A DNA stretch of 64,000 nt from Toxonevra muliebris. Lineage: Eukaryota > Arthropoda > Insecta > Diptera > Pallopteridae. Both the position numbers and the translations under genes were made by a program. Location: the NCBI GenBank assembly GCA_963691655.1, contig OY829328.1, forward strand, positions 80,294,400 to 80,358,399, read 5' to 3'. The notes beneath the pieces were generated by a model that made no database searches, was not told the origin of the DNA, and saw only the letters and a program-made list of their open reading frames with translations. Numbering within the stretch: the stretch's first letter is position 1; each line of letters starts with the position of its first letter. Shown here in pieces: positions 55,545-64,000 of this stretch.

Positions 55545-55800
55545 ATAGGCAGTATTTTAATAGTCTCCAGCGCTTTTCTATCCAAGAGAATATTAAATTT
55601 GGTTGGGTATAAAGCCAGATGAACTATCTAGGAAAAGTTTATAGGCTATGCACATTGGTCTCGATCCTTTCTGCAAACTGGGTCTAGATCTCTTCCAAAT
55701 CGATAGTTGAGAAATGAGCGAAGAAAAAACGAGCAAGCAAAACAAATTGTACTGCGATATTTTTCTGCTCGACTGATATCTTATAACCCAAATTTGAAGC
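55545..55800 (+). pseudogene. LINE RNase H C-terminal remnant
   Basis: Plus-strand pieces SLQRFSIQENIKFGWV and KPDELSRKSL (about 55610-55650), then GLDPFCKLG and EEKTSKQNKL. The pattern WVxGH...ADELARKG...FCxLG is the end of a LINE RNase H domain plus linker. The short length and stops leave moderate doubt. It shares sequence with the oppositely oriented fragment at 51775-52180. Confidence 0.5.
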
Positions 55801-58800
55801 CGCAAAAATACAATTAATTCTTTCCTCCGTGAGGTAAAGCTGAGTTCAGGGTCTAAAAAAGAGGTTCTCTATTTTGAATACGCTGATTCAAATCTATTTC
55901 CCTACAATAGCTATAAAAATTAATAGCAAATCACAAATTATAGTCAAGAAAAGTCTAGTTAGACATCATTTTGACCCTAAATACGCCACTGCAAGTGGTA
56001 AAGAATAAAATTTGATGATGACGCAAGTTTAAATTTATAAAAATTACAGAAAACTTATACTAAAATTTGTACAATAAAATGAAAACATTTTCATTAGTGA
56101 AGCTCTCCAAGTTTACAACAAATTTGATAAAAACTTATGATGTCCACCACAATTTACGAATAGTTTATTTATAACTAATTTTCTTTTGTGATAAAATCTC
56201 ATTCACCTGCTGCTCATTCGATGCGGCTCGATGGCACAGTTCATCATCATCATCGCCATCGTCGTCGTCATCATCATTAAAATCAGAATATAATCTAAAT
56301 ACTTTTTGTATAATAAAGAACAAGCAGATTATTGCTACTAATGAATGTACACTGAAAATAGCAACAGAATATAAAATACAACAAAAACAAAAGCAAAAAA
56401 ATAAATAGAAGAAAATAAGAATATCTCTCAATACATTTTATTAGTAGTGGAGACTCTTCACCGAAGAGCCAAGAATGACTGAATGAGTCAAGCAATTTGT
56501 GTTGAGAGCACAAGTGTGGAGCATATAATTATTTCGCCTATGAATTGTACTTGTTTATTAATGGTGTAGTTGTTGTTATTGTTGAAATGAATGTCATTTT
56601 ATTAATTTAAATGTTATACTAATGTGAAGAGAGAGAAAGAGAGGGAAAGAGAAACAACAATGTCCCCGCGTATATTTTTAAAATTTCTTACATGCATTTT
56701 TTTCATGGATAAATCACAGTAATAAATAAAATTAAATAAAAAAAAAACAAGAGCCCCACCATAAAGTGTAAAAAAATTGTATAACAAAAAATAAACAAAA
56801 CCAACAATAACAACAATGTAAAAGAAACCAAACATTTGTATGTTTGTGCCTCTTTTTTGATTGTTACTCTTTTGTTGTTTTTATTTCTTATTTTTTTTGT
56901 TGGGTTTTTTAGATCTTATTTTATTTCGCAGAACATTGAGGAAAAAAAGAAACCTGCTGTGTTCTTCGCTCTTTAATCATACCTACTACGTTCGTTCTTT
57001 CGTTCGTTTGCAAGTTTCTTTATTTTTATTTTTTTCAATTTTTAATCCATTGGATACAATTTGTTGTTGCTGTGCATTTGAGATGTTTGATATTTTAACG
57101 CTTAATTGCTTACAATCCCAAGAAATTTCAATGAATGAAACAAACAAAAACAAACAAATATTTTTAAAAAATTGTGCATACATACATATGCGTATGCAGG
57201 AATGCCCAGCAAAAAAAAAAAAAAAAACATTGCATCGGAAAAACTGTTATCCAAGAGGAAGTAATTCCGAGAGACTGTTTTCAGCATCCATTTTAAGTAC
57301 TGAGAATATTATATTTTGAAGAGAGAGAAAACTATTACTCCCACTACTATTATGCCAGAAAACCCCGTTGAGAACCTAGGAGAGAGCGAGAGAGAGAAAA
57401 AAACCAAGGCGAATTTATATGCAAGGTGATAGCAGTAGTACAACAAAAATTTATCACGGCAACAACACCAGAGCTTTGTTGTTGTGTTGTTCGCATTAGA
57501 ATGTTAAAATCAACAAAAACACCAGAGCTTTGTTGTTGTGTCGTTGGCATTAGAATATTAAAATCAACAACAACAACATGATTTTGACAAACTTACTACT
57601 GCTCACCACTAAGGAAAGTTGGTAGTTACACCATCTTGTATAAATTCACCTGGAGAAAAATAATACAATAATCTACAATTCAACACTGTACACTGGAAAT
57701 TTAGTTTCTGATTTTTAAGTTATATTTATAAAATTTATTTATTGTATGTAAATTAATTTAACTTTTCATAGAAATGGATGCATATGTAGAAAAAATTCAA
57801 GATTATTATTAAAGTATTTTTAAGATTATGTATTATTATAGTATTGTGTTGGCACCTCGTAAGTACTTTTCACCACTATTGGAAGAGACGCCTAAAATGC
57901 AATTAATTCTTTATAAAAAATATGTTAAAATAAGTTTAAAATAAAAACAAAATAATTCTAAAGATTTTTATTTAATTTAAAATCGTTTAAAAGCCAATTT
58001 TTATATATTTTTTATAAGCATTTATTGTTTCTTGGTCGTTTCTTCCAAAAGTGGTCATCATCGATATATTGTCATGATAGTATAATAGATTCTGGTTGTC
58101 AAATTGTATGCAGGATTGGTGATTGGCAAGGTGGGGTTAGAGTGCATGACAAGTTCGGCTCCTAGAAATACTGGTATTACTCTCATCTCATTAACATTGC
58201 ATTAAGCCATCAGTAATGAGTGTCTCGTGTAATTATCAAATACCTTGACTGCACTCATGGTCTCCATTTCATTATGTACCAAGCAAGCTATGCGCTTATG
58301 CACTTATATTGCCCTAAATTGGCATATCTAACTATCATTGTGAAAATCGAGCGATACCTTTCACTTGGCACCCTATTTTAGTTCCCAAACTTTGTTACAC
58401 AGGAATAAAAACATTGCATTTTATATTCAATTTGGTCATGCTCAGTCAGTTTGATATCTAAGATCCTCCTGACCTGAATGGATACATTGATTTCTGATCA
58501 AAAAATCACTAAAAAATTAAAAATACTATAGAGCATAATAAAATATCTAAAATTTTTGAAATATTCCCTATTAGTTCACTAGCTATTTCCCTTTATCCTC
58601 TTTGAACTGGAATACCAACCCCAACTCCAAATGTAAAGCTTTACAATTTAACACAAAAATTATTCGAAATCAACATGGATTATCCATGCGTTACCTAAAA
58701 CACCCTATTAAGCGAGTTTCGCTCGAAATTCCAAACTAAATTCTTTTGATAAATTATTAAAAATTTTTTGACTGGGTACATTTGTATGTTTATAACTTTT

Positions 58801-59599
58801 TGATATTCTGTTTGTTTGTTTGTTTTTTTTTTTTTGTTTTTGCATATCATCATAAAAATTATCACATTAATTCAGCAAGAAACGCGTATTAATTTTGTGA
58901 CGACCGACGAATGTGAATGCGTGAATCTGTTTGCTGCACGAATGCTGTTACTGCTACTGTTGTTGCTGCTTCATAATAATAATGTCAGCAACATTTTTCA
59001 ATTTTGTTGACGAATTTGCAACGTCTGTGCATTCATGCATTAGATGAGCATTATATACATACAACAAATTTTTCTTTTAATTCGAAAACTTTTGATATAC
59101 TCGTAAGTTTCAATCTTTCTTTTTTCTTTCTATTTTTCTATTTAAACTATTTTTGAATGAAGCCACTTGTCGCTATGCATTTGCTCTTTGCAATGTTGCA
59201 TACATAAATTTAAATTTCTTCTTTACATATTAATATATGAATGAGATTTGAATGATTTGAATATTTGAAGATATCATAAAATGCATCTGTTTCAATGAAT
59301 TATGAAGTGAAAACTTTATTTGCACATTTACATTTATGCGAAATTTATAAATTTGAAGGAAGAGTATTATTTAATTTTAGATCATACGAATTTTTACATT
59401 TTTGTAATGGAATTTTTTTTTTTTAATTAGCAAAATTTTTTTTTACTTGAGTGCCTCTTATCAAAAATTAACACATTAATTTTATATCGAAACTCTAGTC
59501 TCCTTTTGGGTCAAGCCTGGATTCATCTATAAATGTGTAAGCAACATCGGTGTTGCCCTATGCTATAGGATCTAAAGAAACTATGAACTTAAATGAACC
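55801..59599. other. AT-rich non-coding stretch with simple repeats
   Basis: A hAT-like end CCCTAAATACGCCACTG ends at 55991. (CAT/CGT)n lies at 56233-56278, A-runs at 56738-56748 and 57212-57227, TTG/CAA-rich patches throughout 56840-57600, and (GCT)n-like sequence near 58945-58975. Minus and plus frames here are hydrophobic low-complexity products of T-rich DNA. I recognise nothing in 57600-59480. Confidence 0.55.
57467..57574. repeat. 54-bp tandem duplication
   Basis: ACCAGAGCTTTGTTGTTGTG followed by CATTAGAAT and TTAAAATCAACAA occurs at 57467 and again at 57521 with four or so differences. It is a diverged two-copy tandem repeat. Confidence 0.88.
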
Positions 59600-60395
59600 G
59601 TATATTATTCTAGATCCAGACCCAGCAATCGTGATAGTGTAGCCAGTGTTGCTGGGTGCGAAGGGCAGTCGAAAAAGTGAGCCGTGTCATGTGGGCTATG
59701 ACTACAGTCCGGGCATCCGTTTTGAACCTTCTTGCCAATTATGGAGAGATAAAAGTTCAGGAATCCCCTCCATCCGGACCGCAATTGTGCCAGCGTGCAG
59801 CTGGTTTCACGTGGCAATGTCTTTTTGGCTAACGTTAACGGTGGGTCCTGCCCCTTAGCACGGTGTTCGGTTTGTATTTGCTGGTTGAGTCACATACAGC
59901 TTCTGCATGGAATTGAATAAGTTCTGCCTGGTAGGAATAGTGGTCAAGTGGTCCTGGGCCTATGAAGCGCTTTATCTTCTCCATGTACATCGATAGGCCT
60001 TTGCGTATATTGCACGGTTGTGTTGTTGGGGCTTTTATTTCGTTATTGTGGTGGTTTTCCTGATGTCAGGCCAAGAGGAACTGCTCAGAGAGAAAAGTGA
60101 GAAAGGCCTCTTTGTGGATATGGTCTCCGTGCGTTATCATGTGGCAGCCGGTGACTGTGCGCAGCCTGTTTTGGCATGTTTGAAGACCAATCCACTGTGA
60201 GTCGCTGGTGTCTATATGGCGGCCGCATAGTATGAAACTGAGTGCCCTTTCGCTTTATAGGTAGTGAGCAAGGTCTCCTTTTCTTTACCCCACGTACTCC
60301 CAGCTAGGGCTTTTAGAATGTTGTTTCTGCCTCTCAGCCTGTTACGAAGAATAGTTGAGTGTGATGAGAAAGTCACGAGACTGTCGAAATTTATT
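59600..60395 (-). pseudogene. Jockey-type LINE ORF2 3' part
   Basis: The minus strand, shifting frames, reads RLRGRNNILKALAGSTWGKE and KETLLTTYKA (about 60260-60340, end of RT palm/thumb). YAAAI, stop, TPAT follows, then LRTVTGCH (about 60140), a charged linker and GPGPLDHYSYQAELIQFHAE (about 59900-59955). LPRETSCTLAQLRSGW (about 59770-59817), FLNFYLSIIG, VQNGCPDC, SPHDTAHFFDCPSHP and LGLDLE with stop at about 59605 complete it. ITGCxxM, LPRxxRxxLAQLRSG, CPxCxxxPHDxxHLFxCP is the C-terminal signature of Jockey-clade elements. The last 70 codons are open; the rest is broken. 5'-truncated near 60395. Confidence 0.88.
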
Positions 60396-62444
60396 TTAGG
60401 TTAGGAAATTTATTAAAGGTTATTAGAAAACATTTATTAACAAACTTTGTTGAAATTTTTGCAGTCTTCTTCTCTCTACTTTGTTGTTGCTTTTCTTCTG
60501 TTGATACTCTCAACACCAGGGATGCCCAAAAGTTTCTTATGGAAGTGCATCCACCAATACATATAAACTTAATTATTATAAAGGAACAAAAAATCATACG
60601 TTAGACAACAACAAAATCTACGTTGAATATAACTGTCGCCCATGTATACCAAGAAACCATACGAAAGTGCTGCTGCTTTGCTCTTTGGTATACGCAAAGT
60701 AGAGAGATGAGAATCGAAAAAGATAAAATTGTTTATGTATTTCGTATTGCTAACTCTCTCCCTAAAGTACATGAGATAAAACTGTGAGAATTTGGCTCTC
60801 TATTTAATTGTATGTAGCCGATCTTCATATAACCTCATTCGCTAAGCACTAACAACAATATAACTTCGTTTCTTATTAGATTTGTATGAGTGTAATGGAT
60901 GACCGTTTTCGTTACATTTTTCCGTCAAAATTTTCAATTTACAGCCCCGCGAAAGAAGTTTCACTTAAAACAAAAAAAACATTCGAAACATATTTTCAAA
61001 AATATTAATAATTTTTTCCAGTTTTAAGATAATAAAAAAATAATTGTGGAATTTACTAAAATAAAAAAAAATAATTATCTAACATTAAAATTTCAACTGC
61101 TTGTTTATAATATCACAATTATCTACAAATGAAAATGTTTATGTTAAATACATTTATTATTAATTCTGAATTTCCTAATTAAAGCATTTGGAACGAAAAT
61201 TCTACTTTTTAATAATAATAATAAAAATTGCACAAGTATTTCGATGACCCCATGTTGTCATTCAGAAAATTGACTCTAACATGATCTTCACCATCATTAC
61301 CAACACCACCAGCATCACTACTACCAACACCCAGCAGTCTCTCATGTAATCCTCGCTGTTCATAATCTCCATAGGCGTATGTACAAATATCCAAACGCAT
61401 ATTGGAAATAACAAGCTGATCATAATATAAAATATCTGCTCTATTGGGGCGCTGTATGTTCTTCGGATACACTAACGCGCATATTTACACAAACAAATAC
61501 ATTTATATATACATACATACATATAAATATAACAACATATAACATGAGTAATTTGTATTTGTTTTTTTTTTTTTGATGAAAACACTTTTTCAAAAATAAA
61601 CTTCCCATATTACGAAGAATTCTAAAATTACACACCGATCGCTCGATTGCAAGATCGTATTCGCTTTTTAGTGTAGTGCTGTGAGTTTTGAATTTTCTTT
61701 GAGAGAGAGAACAAAGTGAAAAACATACGTTTATTTGAAGAAAAGAAATAAAAAGTAAAATGAAGAAAAAAAAAATAAAAGAACACGAGCCATTGTAGAA
61801 ACATGATTCTAATAATTAGGAAATAAATATGTATACAAAGTTTTTAATTGTAGCATTTAGATTTATATGTATTTAGTAAAGAAATTTGGTTGTAAGAGAC
61901 GGACAATGCTCCTCAAAGTAGCCGTAAAATGAGGATTGAACTTATACTGGGAACAGAGCGCAGTAAAGCCTCGATAAGAAAAACATTTTAAGGTAGTTGA
62001 AATTGCAATCATTCAAGGGATGGTTTTACGCATAATATTTGTTTCCTAATGTTATTCCAGTACAAGCGCAACCATCTCAACCACCGACCTTGTTGCAAAA
62101 CCACATCAACAGTTTGCAAACAATATCGTTCCAGTCAAGGACTACAGCCATTATAAGCAACGAATTATTTTGTGATTTCTTGTTTTTTCGATCAATGATA
62201 ACTTTATCTCGTTTGTCGATTAGGAAAGTTCAGCTGACTTTCTAGACCTCTGACTTTAAATTGACAGGCCGAGAGGAAAAGCGGGCTAAAATTTATATAA
62301 AAGCTAAAGTGAAATAATTTAGTATCTCAGTGCAAGAACGGTACAAGTAATACGGTTTAGAGTGAAAATGAAACAACTTAAAAATACGAGCAAAAATAGT
62401 ATAACAATTCTTTAAGAGCAAAAACAGTGATTTATTCTGTAGTG
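60396..62444. other. AT-rich non-coding stretch
   Basis: I recognise no gene. Simple repeats: AATAATAAT (61210-61222), ATACATACATACATA (61508-61522) and a T-run (61562-61575). Confidence 0.55.
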
Positions 62445-62716
62445 GTCGCCGTAGCCTAGTGTGTAGGACTGCTACGCAGAAGTGCCCGGGTTCATATCTC
62501 GGCACGCTCAAAAATCAAAAAATAGAAAATAAAAATTTTCCTACACGGCACTACCTCTTGGCTGGGAATGGCAAACCTCCTTCTCCATTCGGATTCGGCA
62601 TAAAACTGTACGTCCCTTTCATTCATGTATAAATATAACTCACACAACGTAAATGAATGCGAAAAACTTGGCCTTGGCCTCCAGGCTCTGTTGTGCCATA
62701 ATAGTAGTAGTAGTAG
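62445..62716 (+). mobile_element. tRNA-derived SINE with (TAG)n tail
   Basis: The head GGTCGCCGTAGCCTAGTG...GACTGCTACGCAGAAGTG, then GGGTTCATATCTCGGCA, has box A-like TAGCCTAGTGT and box B-like GGTTCATATCT. An A-rich linker follows. The body has CTCTTGGCTGGGAATGGCAA, ACCTCC, CATTCGGATTCGGC and AAACTGTACGTCCCTTTCAT. It ends TTGTGCCATAATAGTAGTAG. The body phrases GGCAATGGCAAACCTCCG and TTCGGAGTCGGC are, from memory, those of a SINE family common in tephritid fruit flies, which is my main reason for that assignment. Confidence 0.82.
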
Positions 62717-62727
62717 ATTTATTCCAA

Positions 62728-62791
62728 TTTTGCTCTGAACATATTTCGTTTCAGTTTTACTCTGAACATATTTCGTTTCACTTTTGCTCTT
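62728..62791. repeat. 27-bp tandem repeat next to the SINE tail
   Basis: TTTTGCTCTGAACATATTTC plus GTTTCA occurs at 62728 and at 62755 (TTTTACTCT...), with a third partial start at 62782. Two full copies with one or two differences. Confidence 0.88.
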
Positions 62792-63926
62792 AAGTAAAAT
62801 TATTCCATTTTTTCTGAAAGTAGAAGCTATACCACTTTTCCTATCAATTCATCATCTAATCTAAGTACATTACAAGTTTTTTCACCTTTATTTTTCATAT
62901 CAATTTTAAATAATTTTCATTTTCCATAATGTTTTTATTTTTTTTTTAATTTTATCGTTTCCCCAACACTGTAATTTTACTGTATCATAGATCGCAATGA
63001 TCCCAAAAATATTTCGTATCATTTTGTACGTATAAATTTTCACTACAGCTACTACGCATTTTTTGTTGTTGTTGTTGGTGATTTGAGATATTCTTGGATC
63101 TGTTTTCATTTTCATGTGTATCTGTAATGAAAATACCAACGCCAAGTTTTGTATATATATATATATTTTTTTTTTTATACGTTATACACATATATTTTCT
63201 TTCATGAAAATAGAATCATTTGGGGCAATATTATATTGCCACAAACAAATTTCGGAATATTTTTGTATCACGTAGTAGATTGGATTTTATGGTTTGACGC
63301 AATGAAAGAAAACAGTTGTTGATTTAGTTTCGGTTTTTTTTTTTTTTGTTTTTTTATTAAATACATTTTAAATAAAATTAAATATTTTTATAAATATTCA
63401 AGGTAATTCACTTTTGAATTGGACATCATCAAGTTTTTAATATTTTAACGAAATTTTTAATTTTTGAATCCTTGCACTCTGGAAAATTTCTCCATTTTAG
63501 GCAGAGGTTAGGTTTTAATTGCTAGATAATTTTAATTCTTATCACTAATAAGAATGACAATAAAAAATTTTTCAATTATCATTTTTTGCGATTTAAATTT
63601 TTTTTTTTTTTGAAATTGATACTTTTATAAAGTCTCTGTGATTTAATTGAAGAAATTCAATATAATTTTATTTAAACTATATATTAATTTATACTGGGAG
63701 GAAAGCCTAGTGATCAAAATTCGATCACACTCTATGTAGGGATAAAAATGAAATTGGAAGTTCATTTTGAGCATTTGCGTTTACAATAAAAAATATTCAG
63801 TTGCAAGTGTGTTAAAACGAGAGCCTGAGTGAGAGCGCACATTTATAGCATTCTTTTCTTCCCGCATGATCGATTGCCAAAGATTCTGTACTGTTTGAAT
63901 GTTAAATGAAAAAAAAAGCTACTCCA
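62792..63926. other. AT-rich non-coding stretch
   Basis: I recognise no gene. GTTGTTGTTGTTG lies at 63064-63077, an AT-dinucleotide patch at 63153-63168, and T-runs at 63330-63343 and 63598-63612. Confidence 0.55.
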
Positions 63927-63980
63927 CTGTTAAACGATTCTGTACTGTCAAACGATTCTGTACTGTCAAACGATTCTGAA
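63927..63980. repeat. 18-bp tandem repeat, three copies
   Basis: CTGTYAAACGATTCTGTA occurs at 63927, 63945 and 63963, the last ending GAA. Partial relatives (ATTCTGTACTGTTTGAATGTT) lie just upstream at about 63880, and GAATGTTAAAT brackets the array on both sides. Confidence 0.9.
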
Positions 63981-64000
63981 TGTTAAATTAAAAAACTTCT

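Noticed and set aside
63927..63980. CRISPR-like direct repeats
   Set aside because: The units abut without spacers and the genome is eukaryotic; this is a minisatellite.
1..64000. Bacterial operons, phage or a multi-gene defence system
   Set aside because: Base composition, repeats and transposon types are those of an insect nuclear genome; no clustered long frames or ribosome-binding sites exist.

Overview
This is about 64 kb of very AT-rich nuclear DNA from an insect, most probably a true fruit fly (Tephritidae). The evidence is the transposon content (mariner subfamilies, DD37D/maT, Tc1-like, hAT, Helitron and RTE, Jockey, R1-like and RNase H-bearing LINEs), a tRNA-headed SINE near 62.4 kb whose body phrases I associate with tephritids, abundant CAA/GTT, GAT and CA microsatellites, and no bacterial gene organisation. 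Species cannot be told from this window. I found no convincing host protein-coding exon. The window looks like a large intron or intergenic region that has accumulated transposons of different ages.

Layout. 0-10 kb: non-coding DNA with a 385-bp inverted-repeat element (1.9-2.3 kb), a 1.07-kb non-autonomous hAT element with a perfect 8-bp target duplication (6.1-7.2 kb) and a decayed Tc1/mariner/IS630-superfamily transposase (8.3-9.1 kb). 10.8-13 kb: four LINE 3' remnants, all on +. 14.7-15.4 kb and 20.2-20.6 kb: two copies of a composite TTAA-associated repeat, the first with a 168-bp tandem duplication and cut by a transposase remnant. 16.9-18.2 kb: a full-length but decayed mariner (TIRs, TA duplication) inside an A/C-rich degenerate repeat. 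21.3-23.0 kb: a LINE tail with an open 374-codon frame inserted in a minus-strand mariner. 23.4-24.2 kb: a long hairpin, a LINE tail and a gypsy-type integrase remnant. 25.5-30.2 kb: a minus-strand mariner, a Tc1-like fragment, a 700-bp TIR element and a complete-ended Hsmar1/cecropia-like mariner.

32.3-40.3 kb: a 130-bp TTAA-flanked mini-element, a Tc1-like deletion copy, a LINE endonuclease domain, a 138-bp near-palindrome and scattered RTE-type LINE pieces with a SINE between them. 40.3-43.6 kb holds no recognised transposon; it carries polyQ-type repeats and a TATA-like box that could belong to a host promoter, though this is weak. 43.6-51.4 kb is dense: a PHD-finger LINE ORF1, a Helitron Rep N-terminus with a possible 84-nt intron, a DD37D (maT-like) element with both TIRs, tRNA-headed SINEs, a complete-ended Tc1-like element and a junction of two different transposases. 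51.8-64 kb: RNase H LINE fragments, a second copy of the 27.7-kb TIR family, an RTE tail, a Jockey tail, a SINE and small tandem repeats.

No genes act together in a pathway here. The apparent genes are self-contained mobile elements and almost all are broken by frameshifts, stops or deletions. The most useful observations are element boundaries (TIRs and target duplications), nested insertions, complementary damage among family copies, two long hairpins and several short uncharacterised repeat families. I did not find a convincing new biological system.
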